Source: UBA7396 sp034676185 (GTDB lineage: Bacteria > Patescibacteriota > Gracilibacteria > BD1-5 > UBA6164). From it: DNA of 64,000 nt. The notes below the pieces were generated by a model. The model was not told the origin of the DNA and made no database searches. It worked only from the letters and a program-made list of their open reading frames with translations. The DNA is taken from NCBI GenBank assembly GCA_034676185.1, contig JAUCCN010000001.1:1-64000 (forward strand), given 5' to 3'. The stretch's first letter is position 1; every line of letters begins with the position of its first letter. A program made the position numbers and the translations under genes. Below, piece after piece: positions 55,942-64,000 of the stretch.

Positions 55942-57057
55942 TTATATCTTAAAATCTAAAACATTTTTAATAGTTTTATCCATATCAAAATATTTATAAT
56001 TAGCAAGTCTTCATAAAAAAAATACATTTTTCAGACTGTTTGCTTCATTTTTATATTTTTCAAGAATTTCTAAATTTTCTTTTGTTTCTACTGGATAGGC
56101 TTCAATTTCTCAAATTCAAGGTATTTCTTTACAAATAACTGTTTTTTCTATACCAAAAGTAGGACTATTTGGATAAAATTTTTTAAACTCAGTGATACGA
56201 GTATAATCATAATCATTCGGATAGTTGATGACTATATTTTCTTGAAATGATTGTTTGTTATATTCTTCTAGCTTATACAAAGTTTTTCTATATTCTAGTT
56301 TCCCATATTTGAAATCAAAATATTCATCAATTGGTCAAGTAAAATAGAGTTTTTCATATTCTATTTCTGAAATGATATCTTTATAATCAGTATTTAATAG
56401 TACTTTTATATTTTTATTATCAAGCATTTTTTCAAACATTTTTGTATATCATTTTTCTGGCATTCATTGAAATTTATTATGAGGAAAATATCTATTATCT
56501 CTTGATATTACAACAGGAACTCTTTTTAAAACATCTGTGTTTATTTCTTCAGCTGTAATTCCCCATTGTTTAATAGTATAATTTTTAAATACTTTTTCAA
56601 AAATGTAATCTGCTAAAAACTGTAAATCCTTATTATTTTCCTTTTGTGCTTTTTCTCTGAGTTCTGTAATAGAAACTTTTGAATTGTATTCATAATATTC
56701 AAGTAAAGTTTCTTCAAGCTTTTCAGCTAATTCTGGAGAAAAACTTTGATAAATAGAGTTTAAATTAAAAGGAACTGGAACTAAATTTCCATCTACAAGT
56801 CATAAAACTTTATGTTGAAAATTAGAAAACTCACTAAATCTATTTACATATGTCCAAACATCTTCTAAATCAGTATGAAATATATGGGGTCAATATTTAT
56901 GTATTAAAATTCAATTTTCATCATAATAGTCATAACAATTTCATCAAATATGATTTCTTTTTTCCACTATTAATACTTCTTCACCTTTTTCAGCGAGTCT
57001 TTGAGCTAAAATAATTCAAGAAGGTCAAGCTCCAACTATAAGATTTTTAATTTTCAT
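55942..57057 (-). CDS. glf: UDP-galactopyranose mutase
   Basis: The protein is 371 aa, normal length. NLIVGAGPSGIILAQRLAEK is the FAD dinucleotide-binding motif. GGNCYDYYDENGILIHKYGP and HIFHT form the flavin and substrate loop. VFKNYTIKQWG and RVPVVISRDNRYFPHNKFQG hold the conserved substrate-binding region with Arg and Tyr. VFFLGRLANYKYFDMD is the C-terminal FAD contact. It converts UDP-galactopyranose to the furanose form, so galactofuranose is expected in the surface polymer. Its first 11 bp overlap the end of the flippase gene. Confidence 0.96.
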
Positions 57058-58342
57058 TTTTAATTTTTTTAAAAGATAATAAATAAATTCATTCTTTATA
57101 TAAAAATATCCCCATACTGATAGTAATTATCATTTCTGTAAATAAAACAGAAATAGCCATTCACATACTTTGAAAAAATATTGTTGCTGGTATTGAGATA
57201 ATAATACTTATAATAGCAGAAATAATCAGTATATTTGAAAAAGCCTTTTTATGTCCAAAATTTAACATTGTCATAATTCAAAATATATTACTTAATGCAA
57301 CTATAAAAGGCAATAAAGCAAGTATTTTAATTAAAATAATACTTTCATAAAATTCTTTTCAAAAAAGTATATTTACAAATATTTCTGCTCAAAAAAACAA
57401 TATAATAGATACTATAAAAGCAAATCCTCAAACTAATATAGTAACTTTCTGCAAAAACTCAATAGTTTTTTGTTTTGAAACTTGTAGTTTTTTAGTGATA
57501 CTTGGATAAATAGCTTGTGAAATAGGTCAAATAAGTCATTTAACTGCTGTAATAAGTTTTTCAGCACTTGCATAATATCAAACAACCGTATTATTGGTAA
57601 AAATTCACAATATAAAAGTCGTAGAAGTAGTATATAAACTGATGAATATTCCTGAAATAAACACGTGCCATCATTCTACTAAATGATATTTTATACTTTG
57701 AAAATTTGGTAAAATAAACTGAAGTTTAAATACTTTCAATGCCATAAAAAACGCTATCACTCCAGTAGTTATAAAAGAAAGAGAAGTGATAAGAGGAAGC
57801 CGTATATAGTCTCAAATATTTTGTATAAAAAGAAAAACTGGGAGTAAAAATATACTTTTAACTATTATATTTATAATCGTGATATATTTCATTTTTTCCA
57901 TTCATTGAAACATCCAAACAGGGAAAAGTATTTCTCAAATAATCATGAGAAAAGTAAATCAAAATACGATTATTTCACTAGAAAATTTTGTAAAACTCAA
58001 AACAATTCATAAAAAGATAAAAAAAGATACTATTCCCAAAATACTTTTTATAATGATAACATTCCAAAATATTTCTGAAACTTTTATATTATCTTCCCTA
58101 TTCATCGAAACATCTTTTGTAGCTGTGAGATTAAAACCATAATTGGTAATAATCATAAAATATCCTACAAAAGCCGTTGCAAAAGCTATAATTCAAAATT
58201 TTTCCGGTCACAAAACTCTTAAAACATATGGAAGAGTAATAAGAGGAATTATATAATTAAATATTTGTAAAGTTCAGAGAGAAAATATATTTCAAACAAT
58301 CGTTTTATTATTTTTAATAGAATTTTTAATTTTTTGAATCAT
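57047..58342 (-). CDS. Wzx-type polysaccharide flippase (MATE/MOP superfamily)
   Basis: The protein is 431 aa with 12 or more membrane helices. NIFSLGTLQIFNYIIPLITL and PYVLRVLGPEKFGIIAFATA is the conserved start of RfbX/Wzx flippases. VVGYYASAEKLITAVKGLIG with PISQAIYPSITKK is the second conserved block. It moves undecaprenyl-linked repeat units across the membrane. It is in an operon with glf. Confidence 0.9.
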
Positions 58343-58363
58343 AATATATGTTTAAAAAGTCTG

Positions 58364-58483
58364 TTATTGTATAAGAGCATCAATATTGATAAAATCAATT
58401 TCTGGATGTAAAAGTACATATTTATTTAAAAAATTTGAACCTATAAATCAAGCTCATCATGTTATAATAATTTTTTGTTTCAT
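58364..58483 (-). pseudogene. Remnant of dTDP-glucose 4,6-dehydratase (5' end only)
   Basis: The 39-codon frame reads MKQKIIITGGAGFIGSNFLN then KYVLLHPEIDFINIDALIQ and TAA. This is the exact start of RmlB-type dehydratases (G-G-A-G-F-I-G-S-N, then N-x-D-A-L) at its usual position. Nothing of the remaining 300 or so residues follows. It appears to be a deletion remnant between the flippase and galE genes. Confidence 0.75.
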
Positions 58484-58576
58484 AAATAATAGTAGAGTCA
58501 AAATAAAAAGTTTTGTATAGTTTACAAAAAGAATATAAAAATACAAGTTTCTAAAAAATAGAACAATTATATTTTC

Positions 58577-59593
58577 CTATTTTTTATTTTTCATAATAAA
58601 ACCATAACTATCTTCAATAGCTTCTTTTACTGAATATGAAGCTTTCCATCATAATATTTTTTCTACTTTCTCAGGATTACAAAATGATACTGGTAAATCT
58701 CAAGCTCTTCTTGGTTTTATTAGATATGGGACTTCCTTTCAAACAACTTCTGAAGTCATTTGTATCATTTCTTTTACACTTGTAGCATTTCCAGTTCAAA
58801 GATTGAAAGTTTCAAAAAATCATTTAGATTCTCAAGTTTTTTCAATAAATTCTAAAGCTTTTAAATGTCCTTCTATCAAATCAACTACATGAATATAATC
58901 CCTCTCCCCTGTCCCATCTTTGGTATCATAATCATCTCCAAAAACTTGAACAGTTTGTAACTCTCAAGCAACTACTTTCATAATAAACGGCAATAAATTA
59001 TTTGGAATTCCATTTGGATTTTCTCCAATCAATCCACTTTTATGGGCTCAAATTGGATTAAAATATCTTAAATTTACTACTTGAAAATCTTTATGAGTCG
59101 CTAAATCTTTTAAAATATTTTCTATTAAAAATTTTGTAGTTCCATAAGGATTTGTTGTATTTCAAACAGGATCTGTTTCAATAAATGGTGGTTTTTTGAC
59201 ACTATCATATACTGTTGCTGATGATGAAAATATAATTTTTTTACAATCATGCACTTCTATTAATTCAAACAAATTAATACTTCATAAAATATTATTTTCA
59301 TAATAGTAAAATGGTTTTTCAGCACTTTCTCAAACAGCTTTTGCTCCAGCAAAATGAATAACCGCTTCAAAGTTATATTTTTCAAATACTTGTTCTAAAC
59401 TTTCAAAATCTCTTAAATCTACTTCATAAAAATCTGGTTTCACTCCAGTAATTTTTTGAATACTTTCTAAAACTTCCAGAGAAGAATTTGCTAAATTATC
59501 AACAATAACTGGATTATATCAAGTTTCTATAAGCGAAACTACTCCGTGAGAACCGATATATCAAGTTCCCCCAGTAACTAAAATATTTTTCAT
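58577..59593 (-). CDS. galE: UDP-glucose 4-epimerase
   Basis: The protein is 338 aa. MKNILVTGGTGYIGSHGVVS is the NAD-binding Rossmann motif. IHFAGAKAVGESAEKPFYYY, IIFSSSATVYDS and NPYGTTKFLIENIL supply the catalytic Ser and Tyr-x3-Lys. RDYIHVVDLIEGHLKALEF and NLGTGNATSVKEMIQ are standard later motifs. It makes UDP-galactose, the substrate of the glf product. It ends with TAG. Confidence 0.96.
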
Positions 59594-59715
59594 ACATACA
59601 AAGATTAAAATTAATTCTACAAAAAAGTATATAAAAAAGCTCTAATAATCAAAATAATTTTGAATTTTCCCATTTTTTCATACAATAAAACAAATTTATT
59701 TTCTAAATACAAAAA

Positions 59716-61035
59716 ATGAAAATCACTATTTTTGGAACTGGATATGTATGACTCGTAACTGGAACATGTTTAGCAGAAGTTTGACACGAAGTAATGTGTA
59801 TAGATATTGATCAAAATAAAGTTGATAACTTAAAAAAAGGTATTATGCCTATTTATGAACTTGGACTGGAAGAACTCGTAAAAAGAAATTACAAAGAATG
59901 AAGATTACAATTTTCAACTGATGCAAAAGCTTGAGTAGAATTTTGAAAAGCTATTTTTTCAGCAGTTGGAACTCCTCCTGATGAAAATCATAGAGCCGAT
60001 TTAAGATTTGTAAAAGCAGTTGCAAAAACTCTTTGAGAAAATATAAATGAATACAAAGTTTTTATAAATAAATCAACTGTTCCTGTTTGAACTGGAGAAA
60101 TTTGTAAAAATATTATTAAGGAAGAAATCCAAAAAAGATGAAAAAAAATTGACTTTGATATCGTTTCAAATCCAGAATTTTTAAAAGAATGAGTTGCGAT
60201 TAAAGATTTTATGACTCCTGATAGAATTGTTTGTGGAGCTGAAAGTGAGCAAGCAAAAAAAATAATGACTGATATTTACAAACCATTTGTAAGAACTTCT
60301 GCTCCTCTTGTTTTTACTGATATAAAATCAGCAGAAATTATTAAATATGCTGCCAATGCTTTTTTAGCAACAAAAATCAGTTTTATCAACGAAATTGCAA
60401 ACTTTGCAGAAATTGTATGAGCAAATATTTCAGACATTAGTAAATGAATCTGACTGGATGAAAGAATTGGTTCAAGATTTCTTCATGCTGGTATTTGATA
60501 CGGTGGTTCTTGTTTTCCAAAAGATGTACAAGCACTTATTGAAACGGGAAAAGATTTTTGATATGACTTTAAAATCATAGCTTCAACTGAAAAAGTAAAC
60601 AAACTTCAAAAAGTAAAAGTAGTTGATAAACTCATTAAATATATTCCAGATCTAACCGGAAAAACTATTGCTCTTTGGGGACTTTCATTTAAACCAAAAA
60701 CTGATGATGTAAGAGATGCTCCAAGTTTGGAAGTAATCAAAAAATTACTCGAACTCTGAGTAGGAGAAATTCAAGCCTTTGACCCAGTTTCTATTGATAA
60801 TGTCAGAAAAATTTATGGATTAGAAAAAAGAATTCTTTTCACTCAAAACTATTATGAAGCTTTAAAAAATGCTGATGCACTTATTATTTTAACAGAATGG
60901 GATGAATTTAGAATGCCTGATTTTGAAAAAATACAAAATCTTATGACTGGAAAAGTAATTATTGATGGAAGAAATATTTGGAATAAACAAGAAATGCTTG
61001 AAATGTGATTTACTTACGAATGAATTGGAAAATAA
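59716..61035 (+). CDS. ugd: UDP-glucose/GDP-mannose dehydrogenase family enzyme
   Basis: The protein is 439 aa. MKITIFGTGYVGLVTGTCLA is the NAD motif, then STVPVGTGE, VSNPEFLKEGVAIKDF, EIIKYAANAFLATKISFINE, and GYGGSCFPKDVQALI with the catalytic Cys. ALWGLSFKPKTDDVRDAPSL begins the C-terminal domain. It oxidises UDP-glucose to UDP-glucuronate for the polysaccharide. All motif residues are present. The next gene starts one base after its stop. Confidence 0.95.
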
Positions 61036-61036
61036 T

Positions 61037-61960
61037 ATGAACAAAAAATATTTAAACATTCTTAAAAATATAATTTTCTTCCTATTTTTTGGAGGAATTT
61101 TATATTTTTTCTCAAAAACTATTTATATAAATTATGATAAAATAAAAGATTTTGAACTTCATTTCAATTTTTTATATTTATTTTTATCTATTCTTTTTTA
61201 TTTTTTATTTTTTTTCTCTCTCACTATTTTATGGAAATATCTTTTATGAGAAAAGAAAATAACATTTGGGGAAATTTTTTATATTAATAGTGTTTCTTGG
61301 ATTAGCAAGTATCTTCCAGGAAAAGTTGCAATGATTGTAACAAAAGTTCTCTATTTAAATGAAAAATGAATTCCAAAAAGAACGAGTTTTATTTCTTGTA
61401 TCTATGAACATATTTTTCAAATTATTGCTTCATTTTTTATCAGTTTTCCATTTATTATTTACTATTTTTTAGGAACTGAAAATAATAGTTATATCTGGTT
61501 ATCTTGAATATTTTTTGCTTGATTTATCATATCAATTCATCCATTTATTTTTAATAATTGACTCAATATTTTACTCAAAATTCTCAAAAAAGAACCAGTA
61601 GAAAAACATCACTTTTTAGGAATTTTTTCAATCATAAAATACATTTTCTGATACTCACTTTCAATGATTATAAAAGGAATTTCATTTGCATTTTTAGTTT
61701 TCAGTATCACAAGTGTATGAATATGAGATATCCCTTTTCTCATATTTGCTTGGGTTTTTGCTGGTGTGGTAGGAATTGTTTCTATTTTTGCTCCAAATTG
61801 ACTCTGAGTAAGAGAATGAGTTTTGGCCTTTTTGCTTCAATTTATTCTTCCAGTAGAAATTTCTATCATTATCAGTATTTTTTCAAGACTATGGTCAACA
61901 CTTTGTGACTGAATTATTTGACTCTATGTAGGAATAGAAAAATTTAAAAAATCTCTTTAA
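61037..61960 (+). CDS. Flippase-like membrane protein (LPG-synthase TM / AglD type)
   Basis: The protein is 307 aa with about eight membrane helices. INSVSWISKYLPGKVAMIVT matches the K-Y-L-P-G-K segment typical of this family, and FAPNGLGVREGVLAFLLQFI matches its later P-x-G-x-G-x-R-E motif. Relatives act in lipid or lipid-linked sugar handling; the precise role is unknown. It is cotranscribed with ugd. Confidence 0.75.
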
Positions 61961-61981
61961 AATATAAAATATTTATAAACT

Positions 61982-63406
61982 ATGAAAAAAAATGAAATTT
62001 TAAAAAATATTACCGTTGAAAAACTCGTATTTGGAGGAAAATGATTTGCAAGACTTAAGTCTGAAAATAAAGATATCGATGGAAAAGCAATTTTTATTTC
62101 TGGATGAGTAATTCCAGGAAGTATCATCAATGTAAGAGTTTTAAAATCAAGAAAAGATTTCATTGAAGCTCAAGCTCAAGAAACGATTCAAAAATCTCCA
62201 ATCGAAAAACTACATCCAAATAATATTTATGGAATGCAAGCGGGTTGTGGATGGGTAAATATTCCTTACGAAGAACAATTAAAAATAAAAGCCTGACAAA
62301 TTGAAGAATCACTTTTTCATACAAAAAAACTTCAACCAAATTTAGAAATTTCTCCTATTGTTGCTTCTCCATTAGTAGATAATTATAGAAATAAAATTGA
62401 ATTTAGTTTCTGAAAATTTATCTCTGCAAAACATGAAAAAAATGAACATTTTAATGTTTGATTTCATAAACAATGAGAATTTTCAAAAATTGAAGATTTT
62501 GATGGAACGATTCTTATTACAGAACTAGCAAATAAAATCTATAAAGAAATAAAAGACTTTGCAAAAAATTCATGATTTCCTGTATATGATCAATTTAATG
62601 GAGAATGATTTTTTAGACATATTGTGATAAGAGAAGCTTTTTTCACAAAACAAATTATGATTATTTTTTCTATAAATCATACGTTTCCTGAAATTGAAAA
62701 TCTTGATTTTGTAAAAGATTTTTTCCAAGAATTAGCAAAAAAATATCCTGAAATTGCTTCTATTTACCTCAGTTTAAATAATAGCAAAGCTGATGTTGCT
62801 ATTTGAGAATTACAACTCATTTATGGGAAAAAATTTATTGAAGAAAAATTACTTGGACTTACTTTTAATATTTCTCCAAAAAGTTTTTTTCAAACCAATT
62901 CATGCGGTGCCGAAAAACTTTATAGTGAAGTTTTATCACAAGTTGATGCCAATAGTTTAAAAGATTTTACTGTTTTAGATTTATATGGATGAACAGGAAC
63001 TATTTGAATGGTTTTTGCTCCACATAGCAAAAAAGTAGTTTCAGTAGAACTCGTAAAAGATGCGTCAGAAGATGGAAAAGAAAATGCTTGAAAAAATAAC
63101 ATTACCAATATGGATTTTGTAAATGCAAAAGTTGAAGTGTTTTTAGATGATTATATTAAATCTTGAGAAAAAGCTGATTTGCTTATTATTGATCCACCAA
63201 GAGCTGGAATGCATCCTGATGCGCTTCCAAATATACTTAATTTTAAAACAAAAAATATTATTTATGTAAGTTGTAATCCTGCAACTCTTGCAAGAGATTT
63301 AGCGTATATTTTACAAAATAGTGATTACAAAATTATAAAAGTAACTCCAGTTGATATGTTTCCTCATACGAGTCATATTGAAACGATTGTTACATTAGAA
63401 AGATAA
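61982..63406 (+). CDS. RNA (uracil-5-)-methyltransferase, RumA/TrmA family
   Basis: The protein is 474 aa. A TRAM domain (EKLVFGGKGFARL to about residue 70) precedes the catalytic part. FFQTNSCGAEKLYSEVL, LDLYGGTGTIGMVFA (SAM), LLIIDPPRAGMHPDAL and YVSCNPATLARDLAYI with the nucleophilic Cys are all present. The usual iron-sulfur cysteine cluster after the TRAM domain is reduced to GMQAGCGWVN, so a cluster is unlikely. It methylates uridine in rRNA or tRNA; the sequence alone does not say which position. Confidence 0.9.
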
Positions 63407-63407
63407 T

Positions 63408-63707
63408 ATGCAAAATAATTTTTATACTTATGATGGAACATATCTCACCATCAATACTCTTGCAACTGCTTGAGCTAAACAAGATAGTTTTTGAAAAATT
63501 GTATGAGAGAGAATAAAAATTTCTGTAAAAAAAGCTCCTGAGAATTGAGAAGCAACAAAATATATGATAAAATTTATTGCAAAATCTTTTGGAGTTTCTA
63601 ATAAAGATATTGAACTCTTATACTGAGAATTTTCACCTCATAAAGCATTTAAAATAAAATCACCAAAAATAATTCCTGAAAAATTAAAAGAATTTATACA
63701 AATATAA
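63408..63707 (+). CDS. DUF167 (YggU-like) protein
   Basis: The protein is 99 aa. RIKISVKKAPENGEATKYMI followed by KFIAKSFGVSNKDIELLYGE is the core of DUF167 proteins (the usual A-P-x-x-G-x-A-N-x-x-l segment has T-K here). The function of the family is unknown. It starts two bases after the methyltransferase gene. Confidence 0.7.
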
Positions 63708-63735
63708 AAAGATGAAAAAAATCATCTTTTTTTGA
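63706..63735 (+). terminator. Terminator after the DUF167 gene
   Basis: AAAAAGATGA pairs with TCATCTTTTTTT around a short A-rich loop, starting at the stop codon and ending in a T-run. Confidence 0.88.
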
Positions 63736-63794
63736 TTTCTCCATAAAAGTATGGTATAATTTTAAAGTACATATATTTAATAAATTTTAAGTTT

Positions 63795-64000
63795 ATGATT
63801 ATTAAAGATTTACTTTATGCAATTTTAGATATCACTACGAGAGAAAAATATCCAGATATTCACTTAAATACCTGATTTCAACCAATAATCAGAAATCACA
63901 ATGGTGATATTACTCATCTTACAAAACTTATTATTTGATGAGAAGAAATTGAAGCTCCAAAATTTACAAAAGATATGATAAAAAATATTATCATTGAACT
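63795..64000 (+). CDS. pilT: PilT-like type IV pilus retraction ATPase (partial, N-terminus)
   Basis: The visible 68 residues read MIIKDLLYAILDITTREKYP then DIHLNTGFQPIIRNHNGDIT. The D-I-H-L-x-x-G-x-x-P-x-x-R-x-x-G-D/E segment is the start of PilT/PilB N-terminal domains. The ATPase core lies beyond the window. With the pilin-like gene at 41954 it supports a type IV pilus in this organism. Confidence 0.75.

Overview
The window is AT-rich bacterial DNA in which TGA is read as glycine (translation table 25). Nearly every conserved protein is interrupted by TGA exactly where its family has glycine: the methyltransferase motif LDFFAGSGTTGHAV has TGA at three of its four glycines, and GroEL ends in a TGA-containing GMGMGGMPGMY tail. 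Genes end in TAA or rarely TAG, never TGA. This code, together with the small Cas12a locus, points to the candidate phyla Absconditabacteria (SR1) or Gracilibacteria. All CDS calls here were re-read with TGA as Gly.

Layout. (1) 1-324: start of a secreted sugar dehydrogenase-like lipoprotein, minus strand, cut by the window edge. (2) 459-21660: a defence island. It holds a divergent Cas12a-like nuclease (1145 aa) beside a NYN-domain protein, a toxin-antitoxin pair, a compact structured RNA, a type III restriction-modification pair (mod, res), and a canonical type V-A locus (cas12a, a GIY-YIG gene, cas4, cas1, cas2). The CRISPR array has 52 repeats and 51 spacers. Two further repeats lie beyond a phage-like insert carrying a broken Rha antirepressor, a receiver-like protein and a possible small RNA. 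(3) 21732-25882: a GNAT-like protein, a large unknown protein with an EF-hand-like loop, and a TIMP/NTR-like secreted protein. (4) 26180-29390: the most unusual element. A 1031-aa Cas12a-like protein has lost the RuvC catalytic residues and stops before the Nuc/RuvC-III region. It is followed directly by a promoter, one Cas12a-type crRNA handle, a guide of about 21 nt and a closing hairpin. It looks like a natural catalytically dead, single-guide Cas12a-type regulator.

(5) 29479-39022: a phosphodiester glycosidase, a TraB/TIKI-like protein, and a phospholipid-remodelling group. That group is an acyltransferase/ACP/acyl-ACP synthetase fusion, a DUF2339 membrane protein, a phosphopantetheinyl transferase, an MFS transporter and a MarR regulator. 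(6) 39126-43685: groES-groEL, an unknown gene, a pilin-like protein and a membrane protein with a peptidoglycan-binding-like tail. (7) 43888-61960: cell surface. An SLH S-layer protein is followed by a polysaccharide locus with GT2 and GT4 glycosyltransferases, GT-C-like membrane proteins, an acetyltransferase, UDP-galactopyranose mutase, a Wzx-type flippase, GalE, UDP-glucose dehydrogenase and a flippase-like protein. (8) 61982-64000: an RNA m5U methyltransferase, a DUF167 protein and the start of a PilT-like ATPase.

I found no tRNA or rRNA gene. Coordinates come from reading the sequence by eye. Family names come from motif recognition and no database search was run.
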